Positions 7,748-16,383 of a DNA stretch of 64,000 bases are shown piece by piece (position 1 is the first letter of the stretch; each line of letters starts with the position of its first letter). Source of the DNA: Bowmanella pacifica (GTDB lineage: Bacteria; Pseudomonadota; Gammaproteobacteria; Enterobacterales; Alteromonadaceae). A program made the position numbers and the translations under genes. Under the pieces are notes generated by a model. That model worked only from the letters and a program-made list of their open reading frames with translations. It was not told where the DNA came from and ran no database searches. The DNA is taken from assembly GCF_014645355.1 (NCBI RefSeq), contig NZ_BMLS01000002.1, positions 682,001 to 746,000 of the forward strand, read 5' to 3'.

Positions 7748-8581
7748 TTAAAACAACTCCGGATTCATCATAGCCAACAGTTTATGAGCATCCATTTGCG
7801 TGAACTTAATCACATCTTGAATATCTTCTTCACCCAGCTTCAGTTTTTTCAGGACAATGGGTGACAGCAAGACATCCAGCTCGTATCTGCTGTCCACCAT
7901 ATGCAGTGCCAAACGCACAGCTAGTTGGCCAATGGCAATGTCTTTACCGTCTTTGGCGTGGACTTCCTTATGCACATTGCTGATGACATAACAAAACTGC
8001 TCAGGTAAATGCCACTGCTCAAGAATCAGCCCAGAGCATTGGGCATAAGTAAAGCCTAACAGCCGCTCCTGACGCTGCCAGGGTAATTGCCCGGCTTGGT
8101 AAATTTCACACTCATGAGCCAAGTCGGCATTTTTGCTGGCTACCACCAACTCGCTGAATTGGTGTAGTAAGCCCATAACAAAATACTGTTCACTGGCGCG
8201 TATCTTGGCGGTTTTGGCCAGGTGCTTAGCTAATAATCCGCAATACACACTCTGCTGCCAGAAGCGACGCAGATTTATAGCCTCACTGGAAAAATGCCGA
8301 AACGCCGAGGTGGCGGTTTCAGCCAGGGCGAGGTTGTACAAGGCTTCACCACCAATGATGCCAACAGCTTTAGGAATTGAGTTAATTTGAGCAGGAAAAC
8401 GAAACAAGGCACTGTTGGCCAGCTTCAATAACTTGGAGCTTAGAGAAGGGTCTAACGCAATCACCTCAGCGATATCGGCCGAATCAGCACTGACATCATC
8501 CAACAAAGTCCTGATCCGGCTGCATGTGTCCGGCAGGGCAAAAGATTGGCTGGCGTATCTGGCTAAATCAGTCGCTCGCAT
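7748..8581 (-). CDS. HDOD domain protein
   Basis: The 277-residue protein is essentially one HDOD domain, a degenerate HD phosphohydrolase-like helical bundle. Recognisable parts are LDPSLSSKLLKLANSALFRF near residues 44-63, SIPKAVGIIGGEALYNLALA near 68-87, and WQQSVYCGLLAKHLAK. HDOD proteins are regulatory adaptors and have no known catalytic activity. No GGDEF, EAL or receiver domain is fused. Its ATG overlaps the DUF1289 stop codon as TAATG, so translation is coupled and it appears to be the last gene of the metal-efflux operon. Its role in that operon is unknown. Confidence 0.85.
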   Translation of the reverse strand: MRATDLARYASQSFALPDTCSRIRTLLDDVSADSADIAEVIALDPSLSSKLLKLANSALFRFPAQINSIPKAVGIIGGEALYNLALAETATSAFRHFSSEAINLRRFWQQSVYCGLLAKHLAKTAKIRASEQYFVMGLLHQFSELVVASKNADLAHECEIYQAGQLPWQRQERLLGFTYAQCSGLILEQWHLPEQFCYVISNVHKEVHAKDGKDIAIGQLAVRLALHMVDSRYELDVLLSPIVLKKLKLGEEDIQDVIKFTQMDAHKLLAMMNPELF

Positions 8582-8838
8582 TATGGCTGGTCCTCATCAA
8601 ATTCCAGTTGTTGTTGTATCGTGCCATCCGCACCTTTCGCGGCTTTCCCACCCGCTACAGCCCGTCGCTTACGCATTTGACAGGCACGGATAATTTTGCG
8701 CTTAACATCAGCATCAATTTGATGCCAATACAGCCGTTCCTCGCGGGTACGAAAACAACCAATACAATATCCTTTGTCCCCGCTTTGGCACACACCAATA
8801 CAGGGACTAGGGATATCAAAAAACTCAAGTTGTTGCAC
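8581..8838 (-). CDS. DUF1289 family protein
   Basis: This 85-residue protein carries the DUF1289 signature SPCIGVCQSGDKGYCIGCFR at residues 10-29, with four cysteines arranged as in small metal-binding proteins, then TREERLYWHQIDADVKRKII. The C-terminus is lysine/arginine-rich. The function of the family is unknown; the cysteines suggest a bound metal or Fe-S centre. It starts at GTG 8838, which overlaps the cusA stop codon as TAGTG, and it ends overlapping the next gene's start (TAATG). Together these overlaps make it a translationally coupled member of the cus-like operon. Confidence 0.85.
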   Translation of the reverse strand: MQQLEFFDIPSPCIGVCQSGDKGYCIGCFRTREERLYWHQIDADVKRKIIRACQMRKRRAVAGGKAAKGADGTIQQQLEFDEDQP

Positions 8839-11800
8839 TAAATCCTGGCCAGATTGTTACGCTTGCGTTCCAGCATATAAAAAATTACCGGAATCACAAA
8901 TAGCGAAACAAGGGGAGCCAGTACCATTCCCCCTAACATAGGTGCGGCTATACGCTGCATGACCTCATGGCCGGTGCCCTGAGTCAGCATAATCGGCAGC
9001 AAACTTGCCAGCACAGTGATAACTGTCATAGCTTTGGGACGAATGCGCTGCACCGCGCCAGAAACTGTCGCTTGATAAAGGCTCTGACGATCCCGGCTTT
9101 CTGCATCCTGCCAGGCATGATTCAGATACAAATACATTACCACACCAAACTCAGCTGCCACCCCCGCCAATGCGATCATTCCCACAATTACGGCGATAGA
9201 CAGGTTGAAACCTAACAGCCAAATCAACCAGAGGCTACCACTTAGGCCAATGGGCAGGGTTAACATGACCACCAGGCTTTGTCGCCAACTGGACAGGGTA
9301 AAGTACAACAAGACCAGGCAAAGCAATAAGGTTAATGGCACCAGTTGAATCAATTTGGCTTCTACACGTTTGATGGACTCATATTGCCCTGACCACTGCA
9401 CCGAATAACGGGCGGGTAAGGTCAGTTGCTCATCCAACAGCACCCTGGCCTGATTCAGGTACTCCCCCACAGACACATCCTGAATATCCACAAACACCCA
9501 TCCCACCTGTCGGGCATTCTCACTTTTAATCATGGCTGGCCCATCCTTAAGATGCAGACTGGCTAATGCCGACAAGGGTACAAACACGCCCTCGGCGGTG
9601 CTAATAGGTAAGCTGGCTAAAGCATCCAGATCTTCGCGATACTGTGCATCAATACGCACATTCACCGGGTAACGCTCGTTGCCGATAACCATGTCCGTCA
9701 CTTTAGCGCCGCCCACGGCCTGGCGTATAATGCCTTGCAACTGAGCCAGGCTGATACCGTATTCACCCAGCGCCACCAGATTTGGCTCAATATCCAGGTA
9801 ACGTCCGGCAGCTACCCGTTCGGAATAAACAGAGCGTGTTGCCGGTAACTGACTCAAGACACGCTCAACATCCTGACCTATGGCTTCAATTTGGGTCAGC
9901 TCGGGCCCGGAAATTTTCAGCCCCAAGGGGGTCTTAATGCCGGTGGATAGCATGTCGATACGGGTTTTGATGGGCTGCACCCAGGCATTAGTTAATCCAG
10001 GAAACTTCACCGTTGCCTGCAACTCGCCAATGACTTTGTCCAGTGTCATACCTGGGCGCCACTCTTCCCTTGGCTTAAGCTGAATAGTGGTCTCCAGCAT
10101 GGTCAGCGGCGCCGGGTCTGTGGCCGTTTCCGCCCGTCCTATCTTGCCAAACACTCTCTTCACTTCAGGAATTTGTGCAATCAGCCTGTCGGTTTGTTGT
10201 AAAAGCTGAGCGGCTTTCCCAGCACTAATTCCCGGCAGCGTGGTTGGCATATACAGCAAATCACCCTCTTCGATTTGCGGCATAAATTCTTTACCCAATT
10301 TAGATAGCGGATAGGCACCACTTAGCATCAGCAACAAAGCAATCAACAAACAGGTTTTTGGCCAGGCCAGGGCTTTTGTCAGCACAGGGCGATACATGGC
10401 AATTAGAATCCGCGACAAGATATTTTTGTTTTCAGGAACAATTTTTCCCCGCACCCAGTAGCCCATCAACACAGGTACCAAAGTGACGGCAAGCAAGGCG
10501 GCAGCCGCCATGGCGAAGGATTTAGTCATGGCCAAGGGAGTGAACAATCGCCCTTCTTGTCCTTCCAGCACAAAGACCGGGAAAAAGCTGGCAGTAATAA
10601 TCAGCAACGACATAAACAAGGCTGGCCCCACTTGTTTACAGGCTTGGCTCACCAGTTGCCAATGCTCGGTATTATCCGGCCTTCGTCCTTGTTTATGCTC
10701 AAATTGTTCCAGATGTTTGTGCAGATTTTCTATCATCACAATCGCGGCATCCACCAGCGCGCCTATGGCAATGGCGATTCCCCCCAAACTCATGATATTG
10801 GCGCTGATATCCAGCATACGCATCAGCCCAAAGGCCGCCAGCAGGGCCAGAGGCAACACCAGAACCGCCACCATAATGGAGCCCACGTGCCACAAGAACA
10901 GCATCAGCACCACCGACACCAGGACCATTTCCATCATCAGTTTGTCAGACAGATTGTCCACCGCACGTTGAATAAAATCCGCCCTGTCGTACGTGGGCAC
11001 AATTTCCACACCGTCAGGCAGGCTGCTCTTTAACTCTTCCAGTCGCTGCTTCACTTTATCAATGACCTGGCGGGCATTCTCGCCACTGCGCATCACCACA
11101 ATGCCGCCTACCACTTCACCCTTGCCATCCAGTTCGGCAATGCCGCGCCTGAGCTGCGGCCCCAAACGAACCTCAGCAACATCCTCCAGATACAAGGCGA
11201 CGTTACCGGCGTTACGTTTACCCAATGGGATAGTTTGAATATCCTCTATAGACTGCAAATAGCCACGCACCCGAATCATATACTCGGCTTCGGCCATTTC
11301 CACAGAAGCACCGCCTGTCTCGCCGTTATGGTTGCGCACGGCCTGAATAACCTGCTCTACCGACATCTGATAACCAGCCAATTTGAGGGGATCGAGGACA
11401 ATCTGATAGGTGCGGGTCATCCCCCCTACCGTCGCGACTTCTGAGACACCGCTAACCGACTGCAGTTCTTGCTTTAAAAACCAGTCCTGCAGGCTTTTCA
11501 GATCAGACAGATCCCACTTACCGCTGTGATCAACCAGCGCATACTGGTACACCCAGCCTACTCCGGTGGCATCAGGTCCTAATTGCGGCTGCACCCCTTC
11601 GGGCAGTTGGCTGGCAGCCTGATTCAGGTACTCCAGCACCCTGGAACGGGCCCAATAAATATCAGTACCATCCTCAAACAATACATAGAGGTAAGAGTCG
11701 CCATAAAAGGAAAAACCGCGCACCGTTCTGGCACCAGGTACCGCCATCATCATATTGGCCAGCGGATAAGTCACCTGCTGCTCGACCAATTCCGGGCTTT

Positions 11801-11966
11801 GTCCTGGGTAAGGCGTTTTGATGATGACCTGCACATCAGACAGGTCTGGAATAGCGTCAACATTTAAGCCACGCATCGCTTGCCAGCCCGCCAGGGCCAA
11901 GAGCGCGCTAAACAGCAGCACCAGCATACGCTGGCGCACGGCCAGTTCTATCAATTTACTCAGCAT
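8838..11966 (-). CDS. cusA: CusA/CzcA family heavy-metal efflux RND transporter
   Basis: The 1042-residue protein is the proton-driven inner-membrane pump of a tripartite heavy-metal exporter. The first membrane helix is at 12-30 (LVLLFSALLALAGW). The periplasmic pore domain begins with LNVDAIPDLSDVQVIIKT, the HME-RND signature. The central transmembrane block includes GGIAIAIGALVDAAIVMIEN, whose Asp is in the HME proton relay. A second periplasmic domain and a second helix block follow (LIWLLGFNLSIAVIVGMIAL). Length and order are as in CusA of E. coli (1047 residues). It is 9 bases downstream of cusB. Sequence alone does not separate Cu/Ag from other metals; the promoter points to copper, silver or a similar ion. 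Confidence 0.93.
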   Translation of the reverse strand: MLSKLIELAVRQRMLVLLFSALLALAGWQAMRGLNVDAIPDLSDVQVIIKTPYPGQSPELVEQQVTYPLANMMMAVPGARTVRGFSFYGDSYLYVLFEDGTDIYWARSRVLEYLNQAASQLPEGVQPQLGPDATGVGWVYQYALVDHSGKWDLSDLKSLQDWFLKQELQSVSGVSEVATVGGMTRTYQIVLDPLKLAGYQMSVEQVIQAVRNHNGETGGASVEMAEAEYMIRVRGYLQSIEDIQTIPLGKRNAGNVALYLEDVAEVRLGPQLRRGIAELDGKGEVVGGIVVMRSGENARQVIDKVKQRLEELKSSLPDGVEIVPTYDRADFIQRAVDNLSDKLMMEMVLVSVVLMLFLWHVGSIMVAVLVLPLALLAAFGLMRMLDISANIMSLGGIAIAIGALVDAAIVMIENLHKHLEQFEHKQGRRPDNTEHWQLVSQACKQVGPALFMSLLIITASFFPVFVLEGQEGRLFTPLAMTKSFAMAAAALLAVTLVPVLMGYWVRGKIVPENKNILSRILIAMYRPVLTKALAWPKTCLLIALLLMLSGAYPLSKLGKEFMPQIEEGDLLYMPTTLPGISAGKAAQLLQQTDRLIAQIPEVKRVFGKIGRAETATDPAPLTMLETTIQLKPREEWRPGMTLDKVIGELQATVKFPGLTNAWVQPIKTRIDMLSTGIKTPLGLKISGPELTQIEAIGQDVERVLSQLPATRSVYSERVAAGRYLDIEPNLVALGEYGISLAQLQGIIRQAVGGAKVTDMVIGNERYPVNVRIDAQYREDLDALASLPISTAEGVFVPLSALASLHLKDGPAMIKSENARQVGWVFVDIQDVSVGEYLNQARVLLDEQLTLPARYSVQWSGQYESIKRVEAKLIQLVPLTLLLCLVLLYFTLSSWRQSLVVMLTLPIGLSGSLWLIWLLGFNLSIAVIVGMIALAGVAAEFGVVMYLYLNHAWQDAESRDRQSLYQATVSGAVQRIRPKAMTVITVLASLLPIMLTQGTGHEVMQRIAAPMLGGMVLAPLVSLFVIPVIFYMLERKRNNLARI

Positions 11967-11975
11967 AAGACCCCC

Positions 11976-13211
11976 CTAGTGGTTGTGACCAGCGCTTTCA
12001 AGACGCTGTAAACCAGCCGCCAGGCTAGCCTCGGAGTCGAGCAAAAACTGTCCGGACACCACCACCTCATCGCCTTCTTCCAGGCCTGACAGGACTTCTA
12101 CCATTCCCCTTGCCTGCATACCGGTTTGCACTTTACGCACGGCAAAGTGCTGCTCGTCGGTTTTAACAATAACCCGACTACCTTGTCCGGTTTGAATCAA
12201 GGCTTGTTTATCCATTACCAAAACATCACGCAAAGGACCGCCAAATATGGCCACCTCGGCGGTCATACCGGGCTTAATACGTTCCAGAGGATTATCTAAA
12301 CTTAGACGTACTTTCATACTGCGGGTGATAGGGTCAAGCTGCGGATAAATGTAATCGATGTTGACTTCCATACCGTGGACGCCCAAGCCATCTAAACTCA
12401 CTTCCGCTGGCTTGCCTAACTTCAACCAGTCGAACTGGTTTTCGAACACGTCGGCAATCACCCACAACTGTTTAAGATCTGAAATAGACAGCATTTCAAC
12501 ATTAGGGGTGACATACATACCGTGGCGCACATTCAATGCCGTAAGCACCCCGGATTGCTGGGCATAAAAAGGCACGGTGTAGAAGGACTGGCCGCTTTTT
12601 TCCAGTTCACTAATCACCTTTTCATCAATACCGAGTAGCTTCAAACGCAACCGGGCTTGCTTGATTAAACGCTCACGGGAAGCACCGCTGGCCCCTTTTA
12701 TCACTTGCAAATAATCGTCCTGAGCAACCACCAGTTCGGGGGAATACAAGGTAAATAACAGCTCACCTTTTTCAACCCGCTCACCCACTGCATGAGCAGT
12801 GAGCTTTTCCAGCCATCCAGACACTCTGGGGTGTACATGAGAAATGGCCGACTCATCGAAGCTTACCGTGCCCAGGGTCTTGATATATTTCCACATATCA
12901 TCCCTTTCTACGATTTGGGTATGAATGGACATGGCTTGCTGGATTTGGCCACTGACCTGAATAACCGGGCCGTCCTGCTGGGCATTGGCATTCAAACTAA
13001 CAGGCTCCAGGTCCATGCCACATATGGGGCAACTCCCTGGGTGGTCTTTAACAATATGGCTGTGCATGGGGCATACGTAACGAACATCTCCCGTTACCGC
13101 ATCCTGCTGGGCCTGACTTGGCGTTTGGCTGTGATCGTGACTCTGCTGAGCCACAACTGGCGAGCTTAGCAATACAGCGCTAAGCAAACCTGCATATATA
13201 AATGGTTTCAT
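11976..13211 (-). CDS. cusB: CusB-type periplasmic adaptor with N-terminal metal-binding domain
   Basis: The 411-residue protein is the membrane-fusion subunit that links the RND pump to an outer-membrane channel. After a signal peptide (about 1-21, ending VVAQ) there is a heavy-metal-binding domain, YVCPMHSHIVKDHPGSCPIC, near residues 45-64, with Cys/Met/His ligands. The barrel-sandwich and beta-barrel regions follow (VSGWLEKLTAHAVGERVEKG; VEVLSGLEEGDEVVVSGQFL near the end). A histidine tail (SAGHNH) ends the protein. Its ATG at 13211 lies 42 bases after the stop of the His/Met/Cys-rich peptide gene. No outer-membrane CusC-like gene is in the window, so the channel must come from elsewhere. 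Confidence 0.92.
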   Translation of the reverse strand: MKPFIYAGLLSAVLLSSPVVAQQSHDHSQTPSQAQQDAVTGDVRYVCPMHSHIVKDHPGSCPICGMDLEPVSLNANAQQDGPVIQVSGQIQQAMSIHTQIVERDDMWKYIKTLGTVSFDESAISHVHPRVSGWLEKLTAHAVGERVEKGELLFTLYSPELVVAQDDYLQVIKGASGASRERLIKQARLRLKLLGIDEKVISELEKSGQSFYTVPFYAQQSGVLTALNVRHGMYVTPNVEMLSISDLKQLWVIADVFENQFDWLKLGKPAEVSLDGLGVHGMEVNIDYIYPQLDPITRSMKVRLSLDNPLERIKPGMTAEVAIFGGPLRDVLVMDKQALIQTGQGSRVIVKTDEQHFAVRKVQTGMQARGMVEVLSGLEEGDEVVVSGQFLLDSEASLAAGLQRLESAGHNH

Positions 13212-13252
13212 AACAACTCCTGAATAAGCAAAAACGAAAAAATCGGGCTTAT

Positions 13253-13606
13253 TCAGGCATTAGGAGGGCGGAATAGATTCGACGGCAGACGACGCAATTC
13301 AGCAGGAATCAGACTTAGACGTTCTTGAGTGGCCAGTGGCGGCGGCGCAGCCAAACCGGCCAGCAAGCCACCATGGCTAACACAATGCGTAGCGCAATCG
13401 CTTTGTCCGCATTCGTCGCCACAGACATCCTCATGCATATCCATCATTGCCACCTGCTCTCCCTCGTCACAACAATCATGCTGCATTTCCATATGGTCAT
13501 GCTGCATATGATGTGACTGGGCAGACACCAATGCGTCATCCTGGCTTGGCACATGAGTGCCCACCATCAGCGTAACGATCAGTATCAGACAAGTAACAAT
13601 TTTCAC
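13253..13606 (-). CDS. His/Met/Cys-rich exported peptide, CopL-like
   Basis: The 117-residue protein starts at GTG 13606 with a hydrophobic signal segment (MKIVTCLILIVTLMVG). It then has a dense metal-ligand region of about residues 32-78: clusters such as HHMQHDHMEMQHDCC, MMDMHEDVCGDECG and CATHCVSHGG. The C-terminal part is proline-rich and ends RLPSNLFRPPNA. This layout is like the small proteins often found first in copper-resistance operons (CopL-like), which bind metal or sense it. I infer periplasmic metal binding. It is the first gene after the CueR-type promoter and before cusB. Confidence 0.75.
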   Translation of the reverse strand: MKIVTCLILIVTLMVGTHVPSQDDALVSAQSHHMQHDHMEMQHDCCDEGEQVAMMDMHEDVCGDECGQSDCATHCVSHGGLLAGLAAPPPLATQERLSLIPAELRRLPSNLFRPPNA

Positions 13607-13697
13607 TGGGATATCTTATTCATTTATAAAGCAGAGACAACTTTCTGCCTCGGGTGCTAAGAGTAAACAACCTTAGAGGCCTTGCCAAGTACCTTGA

Positions 13698-13728
13698 ACT
13701 TTAAACCTTAACCTTATGGAAAGGTCAA
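13698..13728 (-). promoter_or_regulatory. MerR/CueR-type promoter of the metal operon
   Basis: On the minus strand there is a -35 TTGACC (13728-13723) and a -10 TAAAGT (13703-13698) separated by 19 bases, the over-long spacer that MerR-family activators act on. Inside the spacer lies a 21-bp dyad with ACCTT and AAGGT ends (13705-13725). The E. coli copA promoter bound by CueR has the same -35, the same 19-base spacer and the same ACCTT/AAGGT dyad ends 21 bp apart. It sits about 90 bases before the first gene. No merR-family gene is in the window. Confidence 0.75.
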
Positions 13729-13883
13729 GGTTCCCTTTCATTTTCTTAAATTGGCATTTGTTCCAGATTAAACTGTTGTTTATTTGCACAACTGTCTATT
13801 TTCGATGACTATAAGGTAAGGACGATATTGTACTAATGCGAATCACCCAGAGGGAGTGTGAATGGTTCGTAGCGAGGGCAATG

Positions 13884-14285
13884 ATGAAGAAAAAACACAA
13901 CAGAGAAACAGAAGACGCCAACATTGATATGACCCCAATGCTGGATATTGTATTTATCATGCTGATCTTTTTTATTGTGACGACCTCCTTTGTCAAAGAG
14001 AAAGGCCTGATAGTCAACCGTCCAGACGATGCACAAAAAAGCAATAAGCCGAGTAAAAATGTTTCCATTAAGATAGATGCCAACGGCTTTGTTTATATGA
14101 ATGGCAGGCAGATTGATATCGAACGTGTTGAAGCCAACATTCAGAGCTTTTTGGCCGAAAACATTACCGAAAATGCGGTGATTCAGGCCGACAAAGAGAC
14201 TAAACACGGCGTAGTGGTGCGCGTATTGGATCAAGCAGCCAGGGCCGGATTACCTAGACTCTCAGTAATGGTGGATAAAGAATAA
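13884..14285 (+). CDS. exbD: ExbD/TolR family biopolymer transport protein
   Basis: ExbD forms the proton-driven motor with ExbB that energises TonB. The protein has a short cytoplasmic N-terminus, one membrane helix (DIVFIMLIFFIVTTSF) preceded by the conserved NIDMTPML with the functional Asp nearby, and a periplasmic domain ending in VVRVLDQAARAGLPRLSVMV. I choose ATG 13884, six bases after GAGG, giving 133 residues. ATG 13881 is equally possible, and an upstream ATG at 13836 would add 15 non-family residues. It is of the ExbD2 type usually found with tonB2 and exbB, but neither is adjacent. Its stop abuts the stop of the convergent TonB receptor gene with no gap. Confidence 0.9.
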   Translation: MKKKHNRETEDANIDMTPMLDIVFIMLIFFIVTTSFVKEKGLIVNRPDDAQKSNKPSKNVSIKIDANGFVYMNGRQIDIERVEANIQSFLAENITENAVIQADKETKHGVVVRVLDQAARAGLPRLSVMVDKE

Positions 14286-16256
14286 TCAGAATATCCACTG
14301 AAACCCCAACATCAATTGACGACGTTCCCCGGGCATGGCTGCTTGAGCCAGCCTGGGCTCGTAGACTTGATATGTTTTATCCAAGAGGTTGCTAACAGAT
14401 AAGGTCCAGGCTTGGTGCTCCCGCCATTGCCAACGCCCCAGCAAATTGAGTAAAACGTACGCCGACTGACTAAATTCACCTTGTGCAACTTCTCCACGCC
14501 ACAGCAAGTCCCAATTGAGGCTGAAAACTTCATCCTGATAACCTAACCTGAAATTACCATAACGCTTAAAGCTGGCATTAAAAGGCTGATCAAAAAGTGC
14601 GGTATAAGCTATCTGTGTTTCCCAATGCGAACCAAACTTGGTATTCAACGTCGACTCGACGCCTTGGATACTGTGCTTGCTGATATTGGCAAAGGTAAAA
14701 CGGCTGTCTTGTTGCGTCTCCACCTTGTTAACAAAATCACGCATGTTGTTTTGAAACAAGACGGTTTCCAGTTGTGCCCGCTCTCCCTGCCATCGCCACA
14801 GTACTTCGAAGGTCGCAATTTTTTCCTGTTGTAACTCGGGGTTGCCTTGGGTAACGGCATCGCTGGAGAAAAGTTCGTTTATCGTCGGTGTGCGGAACGC
14901 CTCACCATATTGTAAGCGGATACTGTGCGCGGCATTGACGTCATGGATCAGTGCCAGTCTAGGTGACCAGTTTGTGGATAACCGCTCCACTTTATCGACT
15001 CGACCGCCCAGATATACCTGCCAGTCCCTCGCTGCCTGCCACTTGAATTGCACATAAGCGCTGCGAGCATCCTGACTGGCCAGCAGCGCAGCAAACTCAT
15101 CAATCTGCTCAACACGCTGGATCCCACCAAGGTAAGCGCGGTCATCCAACAAAAACACACCATCTACTAAGTGACTGGTCATGGCACCGGCTTGGGTTTG
15201 CTCGGCGTCCAACCAGACTAATCCGGCGCTCAGTTCCAAGATCTGGCTTATTGGTTTAACCCAATCAGTACTGAATTGCACATTACGGGTGATCCAATGG
15301 GGGCCGTTAAAAAAATCATCCGATAGACCAGCTTGTTCTGCCGTCAGTAGCAAGCCTGCACTGGAAATTCGGTGCTCACTGATATCCAACGTACTGGTCA
15401 GTGTACCCTGTTCTCCCTGCCACCACTTCAGGCCGCCTTCAATGCCAATGTTCTCCGATTGATAACGGTTATCTGCACTGGCCCCACCCAAATTGATATA
15501 GCCATTCATCTTGGCTCTGGCATAGCGACCTGTCAGGTGCCAGGCCTCACTTTGTACGCCCAACTGAGCGAAGACATTATCTCTTGGATCCCTGACAAGA
15601 GACTGATAAAACTGGTGGCTTGCAGCGCCTTGGTGGTCGACATCCAGTAAAAACTGCCAATCCAGTCCTTGCCAGTCCGTAAAATAGGCGAGCGATAAAC
15701 CGCGACTTCCTCTACTGCCCAGACGCGGCATTAGCATATTGCCTTCTTTGCGGGTAATTAGATTAACCACACCCATAAACGCATTGCTGCCATACAGTGC
15801 CGAACCAGGTCCACGGATAACTTCAACCCGTTCGGCTATGCTCAGTGGAATAAAAGGCATATACACCGACGCTTTGCCGAAAGAGATTTCATTTACTCGC
15901 TGTCCGTCCACCATAAACAGCACGTAACCATTGTCCAGATAAACGCCCCGGGCATGTTCTTTAGGGACAGCGCCCACCCAGTCGCCCCGGGTGACCTGAA
16001 AACCCGGCACGTAATTCAGTAAATCATACAGATTGGCGACAGCCAGACGATCCAGCATTTGACGGGTAAACAGGGTAACAGTAGAGGGGCTGGCATCTAG
16101 CGAGACGGCATCCCGTGACGATATGCTGACCTGCTGCTCCAGCAGTTCATCAAAAGTCAGATTGAAAAGCGCTTCGACGTCCTGTGCGAAAGCGTCCTTA
16201 CAAATGAGGCTGCTTATCATAATAAGCAATACCGCAGTAGGACCTACACCACGCAT
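14286..16256 (-). CDS. TonB-dependent outer-membrane receptor
   Basis: The protein is about 656 residues from ATG 16256 (a TTG codon precedes it). It has a signal peptide ending DAFAQ, then a plug domain with DASPSTVTLFTRQMLDRL, GYVLFMVDGQRVNEISFGKA and the strongly conserved VEVIRGPGSALYGSNAFMGV. The remainder is a 22-strand barrel, with the C-terminal LMLGFQWIF ending in Phe as outer-membrane proteins do. Size and the N-terminal FNLTFDELLEQQVSISSR resemble small vitamin B12- or colicin-type receptors. No substrate can be assigned. There is no STN domain. It is followed directly by the convergent exbD stop. Confidence 0.9.
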   Translation of the reverse strand: MRGVGPTAVLLIMISSLICKDAFAQDVEALFNLTFDELLEQQVSISSRDAVSLDASPSTVTLFTRQMLDRLAVANLYDLLNYVPGFQVTRGDWVGAVPKEHARGVYLDNGYVLFMVDGQRVNEISFGKASVYMPFIPLSIAERVEVIRGPGSALYGSNAFMGVVNLITRKEGNMLMPRLGSRGSRGLSLAYFTDWQGLDWQFLLDVDHQGAASHQFYQSLVRDPRDNVFAQLGVQSEAWHLTGRYARAKMNGYINLGGASADNRYQSENIGIEGGLKWWQGEQGTLTSTLDISEHRISSAGLLLTAEQAGLSDDFFNGPHWITRNVQFSTDWVKPISQILELSAGLVWLDAEQTQAGAMTSHLVDGVFLLDDRAYLGGIQRVEQIDEFAALLASQDARSAYVQFKWQAARDWQVYLGGRVDKVERLSTNWSPRLALIHDVNAAHSIRLQYGEAFRTPTINELFSSDAVTQGNPELQQEKIATFEVLWRWQGERAQLETVLFQNNMRDFVNKVETQQDSRFTFANISKHSIQGVESTLNTKFGSHWETQIAYTALFDQPFNASFKRYGNFRLGYQDEVFSLNWDLLWRGEVAQGEFSQSAYVLLNLLGRWQWREHQAWTLSVSNLLDKTYQVYEPRLAQAAMPGERRQLMLGFQWIF

Positions 16257-16338
16257 CAAGTTGTTAAAACCTTTTACAAAAACAGCGGTTAACTGAGTCT
16301 GTAGCAGAACTTGCTAAATTACAACTTTGTAAAAAGAA

Positions 16339-16380
16339 ACGGCGGACTCGAAAGTCCGCCGTGATTCAGCGTTTTTTAAT
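16339..16380 (-). terminator. Terminator downstream of the S9 peptidase gene
   Basis: GGCGGACT (16341-16348) pairs with AGTCCGCC (16353-16360) around CGAA. On the minus strand the hairpin is followed by GTTTCTTTTT. It lies 24 bases after the stop codon of the prolyl oligopeptidase gene and before the TonB receptor gene. Confidence 0.85.
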
Positions 16381-16383
16381 CGC

